This document shows, piece after piece, positions 25,108 to 34,176 of a stretch of 64,000 nt of DNA. The notes below the pieces were generated by a model that saw only the letters and a program-made list of their open reading frames with translations, had not been told where the DNA came from and did not search any database. Made by a program: the position numbers and the translations under genes. How positions within the stretch are numbered: position 1 is the first letter of the stretch; every line of letters begins with the position of its first letter. The stretch is from Glacieibacterium sp965200405 (GTDB lineage: Bacteria > Pseudomonadota > Alphaproteobacteria > Sphingomonadales > Sphingomonadaceae): positions 1,612,001-1,676,000 of the forward strand of contig NZ_OZ241356.1 in assembly GCF_965200405.1 (NCBI RefSeq). The letters run 5' to 3'.

Positions 25108-27438
25108 ATGATCAACCGCCGGGCATTCCTGGGCGCGACGGCCGCGACGCTGGCGCTGGCACCGGCGGGCATCGCGCTGGGCGGCCTGAAGCGGCCGATC
25201 GAGATCGTCGACGACCGCTACGGCGTGCCGCATATCCGTGCCGAGACGATCCCGGATGCGTTCTTCGGACAGGGCTATGTCGTGGCGCGCGACCGGCTGT
25301 TCCAGATCGACCTGTCGCACCGCCGCGAACTCGGGCGCATGGCGGAGGCGTTCGGCGTCGAGTTCGCGCCGCTCGATGCCGTGGCGCGGCTGTTTCACTA
25401 TCGCGGCGACGTGGAAGCGGAGCTGCGCGCCGTGCCGGACGACGTGCTGGCCTGCGCCCGCGCCTATGTCGCCGGGATCAACGCGCGGATCGACGAGCTG
25501 TCGGCCAACCCGTCGCTGCTGCCGCTGGAGTACAGGATCCTCGGGGTCATGCCGCTGAAATGGGACGTGCGCGAACTGGTGCTGGCGCGCGCCGCCTCGC
25601 TCGGCAACGTCGACGACGAGGTGCGCCGCGCCCAGCTCGCCGCGCTCGGGCTGCTCGACCTCGACGCGGTCATCGCGCCGCTGCGGCCAGCCTGGACGAT
25701 GACCGTGCCGGACGGGCTCGATACTGCCGCCGTGTCGGAGGCGGACCTGGGCGTCATGCGGCGCGGCGGCCTGCCGTTCGGCCCGGCGACGCCGACGACC
25801 GAACCCGCCGAGCCCGCGGCCGACCGCGCCAACGCAGGCAGCAACGCCTGGACCGTGTCCGCCGCGCGCTCCGCCACCGGGCGCCCGATCCTGGCGAACG
25901 ATCCGCACCTCGGCATCGGCGGCTTCGGTCCGCGCCATGTCGCGCACCTGTCTGCACCCGGCCTCGACGTGATCGGCGGCGGTGCGCCCGGCCTGCCGGG
26001 TATCATGCAGGGCCATACCGACCGCTTCGCTTTCGGCCGGACCAACTTCCACATCGACCAGGAGGACCTGTTCGTCCTCGAACTCCACCCGGACGATCCG
26101 GAGCGCTACCGGCACGCCGGCGGCTGGAAGCGGTTCGAGCGGGTCGAGGCCAGCATCCCGGTCAAGGGCGCTGCGGCGCAGACGGTGACGCTGCGCTACT
26201 CGGTCCAGGGCCCGGTGATCTCGCACGACCCGGCCCGCCACCGCGCCACCGCGCTCGGCTCGATCGCCATGCAGCCGGGCGGCAGCGGTGCCTTTGGGAT
26301 GATCGCGATCAACCTGGCGCGCGACTGGGCGTCGTTGCGCCAGGCGTTCAGGCTTCACCCCTCGCCGACCAATTTCCACTATGCCGATATCGACGGCAAC
26401 ACCGGCTGGCAGGTGATCGGCTTCGCGCCGGTGCGCAAGACCGGCGACGGATTGCTGCCGGTGCCGGGCGATGGCCGCTACGACTGGACCGGCGTCCGCG
26501 ATTTCGCGTCGCTGCCGAGCGAGTACAACCCGCAGCAGGGCTGGTTCGCGTCCGCCAACCAGAACAACCTGCCGCCCGACTGGCCGCGCGACCGCATTCC
26601 CGCCTTCTCGTTCCGCGATCCCTATCGCTACGAGCGCATCGTCGAGGTGCTGAGCAGCCAGGCGCGGCACTCGCTGGCCGACAGCGTCGCGCTCCAGCAC
26701 GACACGCTGTCGACGCCCGCGCGGCAATTGCTCGCGCTGCTGCCCAGGCGCCAGTCCGAAGCCGCCGACATGCTGCGCCGGTGGGATGCGCAAATCGATG
26801 GCGATAGCGCTGCTGCGGCGCTGTTCGAGATCCTGTGGCGCGACCTTGGCCAGCGCATGCTCGCCACCATCGTCCCGGAGCGTGCGAAGTCGCTCGTCAC
26901 CGAGATCGCGCCGTCGGTGCTGCTCGGACTGCTCGCGCACCCCGATGCTCGGCTGGGCGACGATCCGGTCGCGGCGCGCGACGCGCTGTTCGACGCGTCG
27001 CTCGAAGCCGCGTGGGCGACGGCGGGCCAGTTGATGGGCAATGATCCGGCGAAATGGCGCTGGGCGACGCTTCACCAGGTCCGCCTGGTGCATCCGCTGG
27101 CGCGCGTGCCCGCCATCGCCGCTGCCTTCCCGGCGATCGAGGGCGCGGGCACCGGCGGCGACTCCTACACCGTCATGGCGCGCTGGCTGGGCAACGGTCC
27201 GAGCTGGCGCGTCGGGGGCGGCGCGGGCTACATCCAGGTCATCGATGTCGGCGCCTGGGACAATTCGCTGATGCTTAACCTGCCCGGCCAGTCGAACGAC
27301 CCGCGGTCGCCGCACTACCGCGACCAATATGCCCCGTGGATCGCGGGCCGGATGGAGCCGATGCTGTTCAGCCGCGCCGCCGTCGAGGCGAGCGCCGCCG
27401 GCCGCCTCACGCTGCGTCCGCCAAGGACCTATCGTTGA
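25108..27438 (+). CDS. Tat-exported penicillin-acylase-family hydrolase
   Basis: A second Ntn-hydrolase of the S45 penicillin/AHL acylase family, 776 residues. The N terminus MINRRAFLGATAATLALAPA has a twin-arginine (RR-x-F-L) signal, unlike the Sec signal of the paralogue at 8645-10822. RYGVPHIRAET is the first strand. Ser245 in NAGSNAWTV is the expected nucleophile after autocleavage. LANDPHLGIG and YADIDGNTGWQ correspond to conserved beta-chain motifs. ATG 25108 was chosen because GGAGGAG lies 6 nt upstream; ATG 25102 would abut it. The stop overlaps the next gene's TTG start (TTGA), so the two are translationally coupled. The substrate is unknown; the neighbours suggest an N-acylated (D-)amino-acid compound. 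Confidence 0.88.
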   Translation: MINRRAFLGATAATLALAPAGIALGGLKRPIEIVDDRYGVPHIRAETIPDAFFGQGYVVARDRLFQIDLSHRRELGRMAEAFGVEFAPLDAVARLFHYRGDVEAELRAVPDDVLACARAYVAGINARIDELSANPSLLPLEYRILGVMPLKWDVRELVLARAASLGNVDDEVRRAQLAALGLLDLDAVIAPLRPAWTMTVPDGLDTAAVSEADLGVMRRGGLPFGPATPTTEPAEPAADRANAGSNAWTVSAARSATGRPILANDPHLGIGGFGPRHVAHLSAPGLDVIGGGAPGLPGIMQGHTDRFAFGRTNFHIDQEDLFVLELHPDDPERYRHAGGWKRFERVEASIPVKGAAAQTVTLRYSVQGPVISHDPARHRATALGSIAMQPGGSGAFGMIAINLARDWASLRQAFRLHPSPTNFHYADIDGNTGWQVIGFAPVRKTGDGLLPVPGDGRYDWTGVRDFASLPSEYNPQQGWFASANQNNLPPDWPRDRIPAFSFRDPYRYERIVEVLSSQARHSLADSVALQHDTLSTPARQLLALLPRRQSEAADMLRRWDAQIDGDSAAAALFEILWRDLGQRMLATIVPERAKSLVTEIAPSVLLGLLAHPDARLGDDPVAARDALFDASLEAAWATAGQLMGNDPAKWRWATLHQVRLVHPLARVPAIAAAFPAIEGAGTGGDSYTVMARWLGNGPSWRVGGGAGYIQVIDVGAWDNSLMLNLPGQSNDPRSPHYRDQYAPWIAGRMEPMLFSRAAVEASAAGRLTLRPPRTYR

Positions 27439-29075
27439 GGCGCCTCGGTATCGCCGTGCTGGCCGTGATGCTCGCCGAGCCAGCGAGCGCGGCGCCCGCC
27501 GTCGACGTCGTCATCCGCGGTGGCACGATCTACACCGGTGCCGACGCCGCTCCGTTCGCCGGCGATGTCGAGATCGGCGGCGACCGTATCGTCTATGCCG
27601 GCCCGTCACGCCACACCGCCGCGGCGCAGGTGATCGATGCCAGGGGGCAGGTCGTCGCGCCGGGGTTCATCGACGCGCACACCCATCCGTCCACCTACAT
27701 CCGGTCGCACGACCCGGTGGCGCGGCTCAACCTGCCGTGGCTGGCGCAGGGTGTCTCGACGATCGTCACCGGCGTCGACGGCGACGGCACCCCGGACGTG
27801 GCCACCGACGCGCACGCGCTGGCGACGTCGGGCATCGGCACCAACCTGGTCCCGTTCGTCGGCTTCGGCGCGATCCGCGCCCGCGTGCTCGGCCAGGATG
27901 CGCGGGCCCCGACCGCCCCGGAACTGGCGCACGAGCGGGCGCTGGCCGCTAAGGCGATGTGCGAGGGCGCCTACGGCCTGTCGACCGGGCTGTTCTATGC
28001 GCCGCAAAGCTTTGCCCGGACCGACGAGGTCATCGCCGTGGCGCGCGAAGCCGGCAGCCGCGGCGGCCTGTACGACACGCACCAGCGCGACGAGTCGGAC
28101 TATACCATCGGCCTGATCGCCAGCACCCAGGAGGCGATCGAGATCGGCCGCCAGGCGCGGATGCCGGTCCATTTCGCGCATTTGAAGGCGCTGGGCGTCG
28201 ACCTGCAGGGACAGGCGCCGCGGTTGATCGCGACGATCGAGGCGGCGCGCGCTGCCGGGCAGCAGGTCACCGCCGATCAATATCCATGGCTGGCCTCGGG
28301 CTCCAGCGTCGATGCCGCGCTGGTACCGCGATGGGCCAGCGACGGCGGCTATGTAAAGCTCGTCGCGCGGCTCGATGCGCTGCCGACGCTGGCCAGGATC
28401 AAGCAGGAGATGGCCGAGAATCTGCGTCGGCGCGGCGGCGCGGAGTCGATCCTGCTGACCAGCGAAGGCCAGCCTTGGACCGGCAGGACGCTGGGCCAGA
28501 TGGCGCGGCAATGGCAGCTGACGCCCGTCGATGCCGCGATCCGCATCCTGCGCGTCGCGAACAGCCACGGCACGGGTCCCGCCGGAGTCAGCATCGCCAG
28601 CTTCAACATGGCGGACCGCGACGTCGACCTGCTGATGAAACAGCCGTGGGTCGTCACCAGTTCGGACGGCTCCGATGGCCATCCTCGCCAGTATGCGACC
28701 TTCCCACGCAAATATCAGGTCTATGTGCGCGAGCGGAAGATCATCTCGCTGCGCGACTTCATCCACCGCTCGACCGGCGCGACCGCCGATATCTATCGCC
28801 TGGAGGGTCGCGGCTATCTGAGGCCCGGCTATTTCGCCGACGTCGTCGTCTTCGATCCGGTCGGCTACGCGCCACGAGCAGACTATCTGCATCCGCGCGT
28901 ACCGAGCGTCGGCGTCAAGGCGCTGTTCGTCAACGGCAGGCTGGCACTGTCGAACGGCGCGACGACCGGCTCGGCGGCGGGCCGGGTCCTGCTGCGGTCG
29001 AGGGTGCCGGGCTGCCCCGTCCCGGGCCACGTCGTTCGCAGCGGCCCACGACCTGCCCGGAACATCCCGGCTTGA
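27435..29075 (+). CDS. Secreted N-acyl-D-amino-acid deacylase
   Basis: An amidohydrolase of the D-aminoacylase/dihydroorotase-like group, 546 residues, expected to release D-amino acids from N-acyl-D-amino acids. Residues 1-20 form a signal peptide, so it acts in the periplasm. APGFIDAHTHPSTYI gives the H-x-H metal site (H82, H84); CEGAYGLSTGLFYAP gives the family's cysteine region; HFAHLKALG and SSDGSDGHPRQYATFPR (Asp near 411) follow. The start is a TTG at 27435, preceded by AAGGA at 7 nt and overlapping the acylase stop. An ATG near the open-frame edge would lie inside the upstream gene. It is the second gene of an operon running into a symporter. Confidence 0.87.
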   Translation: MRRLGIAVLAVMLAEPASAAPAVDVVIRGGTIYTGADAAPFAGDVEIGGDRIVYAGPSRHTAAAQVIDARGQVVAPGFIDAHTHPSTYIRSHDPVARLNLPWLAQGVSTIVTGVDGDGTPDVATDAHALATSGIGTNLVPFVGFGAIRARVLGQDARAPTAPELAHERALAAKAMCEGAYGLSTGLFYAPQSFARTDEVIAVAREAGSRGGLYDTHQRDESDYTIGLIASTQEAIEIGRQARMPVHFAHLKALGVDLQGQAPRLIATIEAARAAGQQVTADQYPWLASGSSVDAALVPRWASDGGYVKLVARLDALPTLARIKQEMAENLRRRGGAESILLTSEGQPWTGRTLGQMARQWQLTPVDAAIRILRVANSHGTGPAGVSIASFNMADRDVDLLMKQPWVVTSSDGSDGHPRQYATFPRKYQVYVRERKIISLRDFIHRSTGATADIYRLEGRGYLRPGYFADVVVFDPVGYAPRADYLHPRVPSVGVKALFVNGRLALSNGATTGSAAGRVLLRSRVPGCPVPGHVVRSGPRPARNIPA

Positions 29076-29077
29076 AG

Positions 29078-30319
29078 ATGCTGAACGCCTGGTTCGCGAT
29101 CCCGTTGTGGCAACGGGTGGCCGGCGGGCTGGTCATCGGCGTGGTGCTGGGTGCGCTGTGGCCCGAGGGCGCCGCCGCGATCCGGCTAATCGGCGAGCTT
29201 TTCGTCCGGCTGATCAAGATGCTGGTCGTGCCGGTCGTGCTGGTCACGATCGCGGCGGGGATCGCGTCGCTCGGCGACCCGCGGCGGCTGGGTCCGATCG
29301 GCGGCCGGACGGTCGGCTGGTTCGCGCTGACGACGCTGATCGCGGTGTCGATCGGCATGGCGATGGGCCTGCTGATCCGGCCGGGCGACGGCGTCGCGCT
29401 GGCGGGGATCGCGCCGCATCCGCTCGGCCCGCCGGTTTCGCCTGCCGACCAGCTGCTCGGCATCGTCCCCGCCAACATCGTCGAGGCGCTGGCCAAGGGC
29501 GACATGCTGGCGATCATCTTCGTCGCGGTCCTGCTCGGCGTCGGCAGCGTCGTCTCGGGCGAGGCCGGCAAGCCCGTCGTGGCGCTGCTTCAGTCGGCTG
29601 CCTCGGTGCTGCTCCAGATCGTCCGCATCGTCATGGAGGCGACCCCGTTCGGCGTCCTCGCGCTCAGCGCCAATGCGGTGGCGAGCGGCGGCATGGCGGT
29701 GTTCGTCAACGTCGGCTGGCTCGCCTTGTGTGTCGTGCTCGCGTCGCTGGTCCAGATGCTGGTCCATGCCGGGCTGATCGCCTTCGTCGCGCGCCTGCCG
29801 GTGGCGCGCTTCTTTCGCGGCATCGCCGACGCGCTGGTGGTGGCATTCTCGACCGCCTCTTCATCGGCGACGCTGCCGGTGGCGTTGCGCGTCGCACAGG
29901 ACAATCTCGGCATCGGGCGGTCGATCGCGGCGACGGTGCTGCCGCTGGGTGCGAGCATCGGCAAGGACGGCACTGCGATGTACGTCGGGCTGCTCGGCCA
30001 GTTCGCGCTGCAGGCGCTCGGGATCGTGCCCGATGCCTGGATGCTCGGCGTCATGCTGATGACCGGCGCGCTTGCGGCATTCGGCACGGCGCCGGTGCCG
30101 TCGGCGTCGCTGTTCATGCTCGCGGCGATGCTGTCGGCCGTCGGTGTCGGTGCCGAGCAGACCGCGTTGGTCGTCGGACTGGTCCTGCCGTTCGATCGCC
30201 TGCTCGATATGACCCGCACCGTGCCGTCGGCATCGGCGAATTTGACTGTTGCGACGCTGGTGGCGCGCGCCGAGGACGGCGTCGACGAAGCCCGCTTCCG
30301 TAGCGCGGCGCGGTCATGA
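29078..30319 (+). CDS. Dicarboxylate/amino acid:cation symporter (DAACS)
   Basis: A secondary transporter of the glutamate/dicarboxylate (GltP/DctA) family, 413 residues with eight helices and two hairpins. FSTASSSATLPVAL is the serine-rich HP1 motif. The helix-7 motif, usually N-[ML]-D-G-T, reads SIGKDGTAMY, so the Asn-Met pair is Gly-Lys. FGTAPVPSASLFML occupies the HP2 position. These changes affect the cation site and suggest unusual coupling. It starts 2 bp after the deacylase stop, so it belongs to the same transcript and probably imports the released amino acid (inference). TTG 29072 is an alternative start two codons upstream. Confidence 0.88.
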   Translation: MLNAWFAIPLWQRVAGGLVIGVVLGALWPEGAAAIRLIGELFVRLIKMLVVPVVLVTIAAGIASLGDPRRLGPIGGRTVGWFALTTLIAVSIGMAMGLLIRPGDGVALAGIAPHPLGPPVSPADQLLGIVPANIVEALAKGDMLAIIFVAVLLGVGSVVSGEAGKPVVALLQSAASVLLQIVRIVMEATPFGVLALSANAVASGGMAVFVNVGWLALCVVLASLVQMLVHAGLIAFVARLPVARFFRGIADALVVAFSTASSSATLPVALRVAQDNLGIGRSIAATVLPLGASIGKDGTAMYVGLLGQFALQALGIVPDAWMLGVMLMTGALAAFGTAPVPSASLFMLAAMLSAVGVGAEQTALVVGLVLPFDRLLDMTRTVPSASANLTVATLVARAEDGVDEARFRSAARS

Positions 30320-30368
30320 ACCGGCACGGCGTCGGGATGGTCCATGCTGTTTGTCGCACCGAGGTCCG

Positions 30369-31775
30369 ATGATGCACCTGTTGCTGTCCCTCTTGCTTGC
30401 CGCTGCCGCGCCGTCCGACGCCCCGGTCGAGAATGCGCTGGCGAGTGCCGGTCCCGGCACTCGCATCGGGCTGGTCGTAACCGACGACCAGGGGCGTGAG
30501 ATCGTTGCGATCCGCCCCGACGATCGCTTCGTGCCGGCCTCGAACACCAAGATGTTCACCACCGCCGCGGCGTTCGCGCTGCTCGACCCCAATGCGGCGG
30601 ATGGCGGCGGCGGCGCCACGGTGCGGCTGGACGGCCGCGACGTGGTCATCGCCGGGCACGGCGACGCCCGCTTGTCGAGTGCCGCGGATTGCGTCAGCGA
30701 CTGCCTGCTCGACCTCGCCCGGGCGGTCGCGGCGCGGACGCGGGTCGTCCATGACGTGACCGGCGACGACAGCGCCTTTCCCGACGAACGCTGGCCGCAG
30801 GGCATGAGCTGGAACAACATGCCGAGCCGCTACGGCACGGCGATCTCGGCGCTGACGATCGACGATAATGTGGTGACCATCGTGGCCAGCCCGACGACGC
30901 CCGGTGCGGCGCCGGGCCTGGTCGGCGACGGCTATTACACCATCCTCAATCGGGCCGTGACAGGTGGCGGGAAGTCGACCCTCTCGGTCACTCGCGAGCC
31001 CGGCACCGACCGGTTGCGGATCACCGGCAGCATCCCGGCCGACAGCAGCCCCCAGACGCTGACCGTGGGGATCGACGATCCGGCGTACCGAGCCGCGTGG
31101 CGGCTGGCGGCGTTGCTGCGCGGGCTGGGTGTTCGCGTCACTGGCTCCATCCGGGCGCAGCACCGTCCGGCATCGGCAATCGACGAGCCGGCGACCCGCG
31201 CGACGGCCCCGGCCCCGCACCCGCCGCAACCCGTGGTGCTCGCGCGCCTGGCGCCGCCGCCGCTGGCCGAGGACTTGCTGGTGACCAGCAAGGTCAGTCA
31301 GAACCTCCACGCCGAACTGCTGCTGCGCCGCATCGGCGCGATCACCGGCAGCGGCTCGGTCGCCGACGGACAAGTCGCGGTCCAGGCGATGCTCGATAGT
31401 GCCGGCGTCGAACGCTGGTCGTACGAGTTCGCCGATGGCGCCGGCATGTCGAACTACAACCGCCTGACCCCGCGCGCGGCGGTGCGCTTCCTGCGCTGGA
31501 CCCAGGCCCAGCCTTGGGGCGCGGCGTGGCGCGCGACGCTGCCGGTCGGTGGCGTCGATGGGACGCTGGGCCGGCGCTTTCGCGGCACGGCGCTGGATGG
31601 CAAGCTGTTCGCCAAGACCGGGAAGCTCAACGCCGCCAATGCGTTGTCGGGCTTCATGATCGCCGCCAGCGGGAAGACGCTGATGTTCTCGGCGCTGGCC
31701 AACGACATGCCCGGCGATGCCTCGGCGACGCAGGCGGTGGACAAGGCGCTGCTCGCGGTCGCCGCCGCCAACTAG
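30369..31775 (+). CDS. dacB: D-Ala-D-Ala carboxypeptidase/endopeptidase, PBP4 type
   Basis: A class C penicillin-binding protein (peptidase S13), 468 residues, that trims or cuts peptidoglycan cross-links in the periplasm. A short signal peptide begins at MMHLLLSLLLAAAA. Motif 1 is ASNTKMF with Ser58 and Lys61; the second motif lies in ADGAGMSNYN (about 357-365); the KTG motif is FAKTGKLNAA with Lys416. DDSAFPDERWPQGMSWNN is the region that opens the large inserted domain typical of PBP4. GAGG stands 4-7 nt before the double ATG (30369/30372). It follows the symporter by 49 bp in the same direction, and its stop overlaps the convergent serine hydrolase. Confidence 0.92.
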   Translation: MMHLLLSLLLAAAAPSDAPVENALASAGPGTRIGLVVTDDQGREIVAIRPDDRFVPASNTKMFTTAAAFALLDPNAADGGGGATVRLDGRDVVIAGHGDARLSSAADCVSDCLLDLARAVAARTRVVHDVTGDDSAFPDERWPQGMSWNNMPSRYGTAISALTIDDNVVTIVASPTTPGAAPGLVGDGYYTILNRAVTGGGKSTLSVTREPGTDRLRITGSIPADSSPQTLTVGIDDPAYRAAWRLAALLRGLGVRVTGSIRAQHRPASAIDEPATRATAPAPHPPQPVVLARLAPPPLAEDLLVTSKVSQNLHAELLLRRIGAITGSGSVADGQVAVQAMLDSAGVERWSYEFADGAGMSNYNRLTPRAAVRFLRWTQAQPWGAAWRATLPVGGVDGTLGRRFRGTALDGKLFAKTGKLNAANALSGFMIAASGKTLMFSALANDMPGDASATQAVDKALLAVAAAN

Positions 31776-32788
31776 AGCCGGTCGACGGCCTGCACCACCG
31801 CGTCGCCGGTCGCCTGTCGCAGCGCGAAGATGCCGCTGTCGAAATGCCGTGTCGGATGGACGCGGTTGGTCAGCAGCGTCCATGCCAAGCCGCGATCGAA
31901 GTCGACCCACAGGCCGGTGCCGGTAAAACCGGTGTGGCCGATCGTGCCCGGCGAGCAGGCCTGGCCGCCCGACCAGCCGGGGTGGCGGATCTCCCAGCCG
32001 ATGGTCCGGTGCCCCTCGACCGGCGTGCGGATCAGCGCCAGCATTTCAGGCGACGCCCCGCGGCCGTCGAGCAACCCCTGCGCGAAACCCAAGACGCCGT
32101 CGACCGTCCCGAATAGCCCGGCATGGCCGGTGCGTCCGCCCATCGCGGCGCAATTCTCGTCATGGACCTCGCCCTTCACGACGCGGCCGCGCCATTGGCA
32201 GGCCTCGGTCGCGACGGCGGGACCGGGCGGCGGTCCCCAGCTCAACCCGGACCCGAGCGGCAGGGCGTCGAGTTCCGCGCCGGTCAGCCGCTCCACCGCG
32301 ATGCCGAGCAGGATGAAGTTGATATCCGAATAGACCGGCGGGCCGTGCCGCCACTCGCGCTGCAGGACGAAGGCGCGCAGGCGCTGGGGATCGTCGCCAT
32401 AGGTGTAGATCGGCTCGACCGCGGGCAGGAAGGTGCGGTGGACGAGGCAGTCGCGAAACGTCAGGCGCCGCTCCGCCGCGTTGGCGACGTCGTATTGGCG
32501 CAGGTCGGGGATCGCGTCGGTGAGCGGCCGGTCGAGATCGAGCCGACCTTCTTCCGCCAGGCGCAGCACGAACGTCGTGGTGGCGATGACCTTGCTGACC
32601 GACGCGAGGTCGAACCAGTGTTCCGCGGTCAGCGGCTCGGGCGTCGGTACCGCTTGCGCCAGCCCGGCGACACGGACGGCGCGCCTGCCATCGGCGGTGA
32701 CGATGCCCAATACCGCGCCCGGGATACGTCCCTGCGCGACATGGTCTGCGGCAAGCGCGAAGGCGGCGTCGACGACAGGCTCGATCAT
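31772..32788 (-). CDS. Beta-lactamase-fold serine hydrolase
   Basis: A 338-residue serine hydrolase of the class C beta-lactamase/D-aminopeptidase/esterase group. Ser63 and Lys66 form S-x-x-K in LASVSKVIAT. Tyr153 lies in PVYSDINF, where the usual Y-x-N has Asp155. HTGFTGTGLW supplies the H-x-G motif. No signal peptide or membrane segment is seen, so it is probably cytoplasmic. Its end overlaps dacB by 4 bp tail to tail. Such enzymes include D-aminopeptidases, which would fit a locus releasing D-amino acids or peptides, but esterase activity is equally possible. Confidence 0.85.
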   Translation of the reverse strand: MIEPVVDAAFALAADHVAQGRIPGAVLGIVTADGRRAVRVAGLAQAVPTPEPLTAEHWFDLASVSKVIATTTFVLRLAEEGRLDLDRPLTDAIPDLRQYDVANAAERRLTFRDCLVHRTFLPAVEPIYTYGDDPQRLRAFVLQREWRHGPPVYSDINFILLGIAVERLTGAELDALPLGSGLSWGPPPGPAVATEACQWRGRVVKGEVHDENCAAMGGRTGHAGLFGTVDGVLGFAQGLLDGRGASPEMLALIRTPVEGHRTIGWEIRHPGWSGGQACSPGTIGHTGFTGTGLWVDFDRGLAWTLLTNRVHPTRHFDSGIFALRQATGDAVVQAVDRL

Positions 32789-32844
32789 GCCCCAGTCATG
32801 ACACGATCCGCAGCGGCGAAGCTAGGCTTACCCAGGCAAGGCTT

Positions 32845-34176
32845 TTAGAAGGCGACGTAGGGGCCGGTGGCACTCCCCGCCGCGCGGCCTTCGATGGCGG
32901 TATAGATGGTCCGCCCGAAGAAGAAGGGGATGCCGAAGTCGAAGCTGTTGGCGAACGGCAGCGGCGGCTTGACCAGCGTCGGGTCGACGCCGAGGCCGGG
33001 CGCGGCGGTGGCGGCGCCGCTGACATTCAACGGACTGTACAGCGTGAACGCCGCGCTGGCGGTCGTACCGTTGGTCGCGGTCAGCACCGGCGACAGCGGC
33101 ACCGGCGACGGCGGGCAATAGAAGGCGACCAGGTTGGTGTCGGTGCACGGCGCCAGTGCGGTATCGATGAAGAAATAGCTGCTGCTGCCACTGTCGAGGA
33201 AGCTTTGGGTCAGCTGCTTGCCATTGTAGGTCGCGGTCAGCACGCCGGGTCCGAGCCGGCTGGTCGAGGTGGTCAGCGGCAGCACGGTCGATGCCGAAAG
33301 CGTGTTGTTGGCCTGGGTACCGATGCCGAATATCACCGTGCCGGCAATGCTGACCGCGCCCGCTTGGGGCACCGAGGGCAGGGTCAGGATGCTGCCGTTG
33401 TTGTCGACGGCAAAGGCCGCCACCGGATTGGGCACTTGCTCGAACGGCGCTGCGGTGTTGGCGGCGCGCGGGATCATCGCCCCGCAGCCGGCCGCCGGGC
33501 AGCTGTAATAGGCAGCCGCCGAGGATCCGCCGGCGACCGTGCAATAGCTACCGCAGTCGGTCGTCGTGGTACCGATGCCGATGATGCCGTTCGCACCGAA
33601 ATCTTTCACCGTCGCGATGGCGGTGCCGCCGCCGGACGAGCAGCTGGCGGGTACGGCTGCAAAGCTGCCGCCGTCGCCGATCGCCTGGAACGGCATCGCG
33701 GCGACCTTCTCCCCCGCGATCGAGAAGTCGGCGACGCGCACCGAGCCGAACGCGTAGGAGTTGACGTACTGGTAGCATTCGCCGACCGGGTTGCCCGATG
33801 GTCCCGCCTGGACGGGCAGGGCGGCGAGCAGGCTGGCGTTGATCGCCGGCTGGATGATCCGCAGCCCGACCGAGCCGGTATCCAGGATGATATGGTCGAT
33901 CGTCTGGCAGTTCGTCGTCGATCCCGGTGCGCAGATGGTGACCGTGACATAGGGCTCGTTGAACGCGTTATAGCCACCGGAACCAGTCCGCAGCGCCGCC
34001 GGCCCGGCGTCGAGGACGACGGCGGCGGTGTTGACGACCGGCGTGGGCGCTGGAGCAGGCGTCGGCGTCGGGCTCGAGGGGGCGACGGTCGGCTGACTGG
34101 ACCCGCCATCGCCGCCGCCACAGCTCGACACGGCGAACAGCGCCAGCGAGGCAATGACGATGCGGATCAGCCTCAT
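32845..34176 (-). CDS. DUF3443 lipoprotein
   Basis: A 443-residue secreted protein of the DUF3443 family. The signal sequence ends in a lipobox LFAVSSC with Cys19, followed by a Gly/Ser-rich and Pro/Thr-rich tether, so it is anchored to a membrane by lipid. The body has the family's DTGSVGLRI, KDFGANGIIGIG, FLDSGSSSYFFID and NSFDFGIPFFFGRTIY motifs. The D-[TS]-G-S pairs are reminiscent of pepsin-like aspartic proteases, which this family distantly resembles; proteolysis is unproved. Its ATG overlaps the stop of the DUF2844 gene by 4 bp (ATGA), so the two are co-translated. These two families are commonly found as neighbours. Confidence 0.87.
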   Translation of the reverse strand: MRLIRIVIASLALFAVSSCGGGDGGSSQPTVAPSSPTPTPAPAPTPVVNTAAVVLDAGPAALRTGSGGYNAFNEPYVTVTICAPGSTTNCQTIDHIILDTGSVGLRIIQPAINASLLAALPVQAGPSGNPVGECYQYVNSYAFGSVRVADFSIAGEKVAAMPFQAIGDGGSFAAVPASCSSGGGTAIATVKDFGANGIIGIGTTTTDCGSYCTVAGGSSAAAYYSCPAAGCGAMIPRAANTAAPFEQVPNPVAAFAVDNNGSILTLPSVPQAGAVSIAGTVIFGIGTQANNTLSASTVLPLTTSTSRLGPGVLTATYNGKQLTQSFLDSGSSSYFFIDTALAPCTDTNLVAFYCPPSPVPLSPVLTATNGTTASAAFTLYSPLNVSGAATAAPGLGVDPTLVKPPLPFANSFDFGIPFFFGRTIYTAIEGRAAGSATGPYVAF

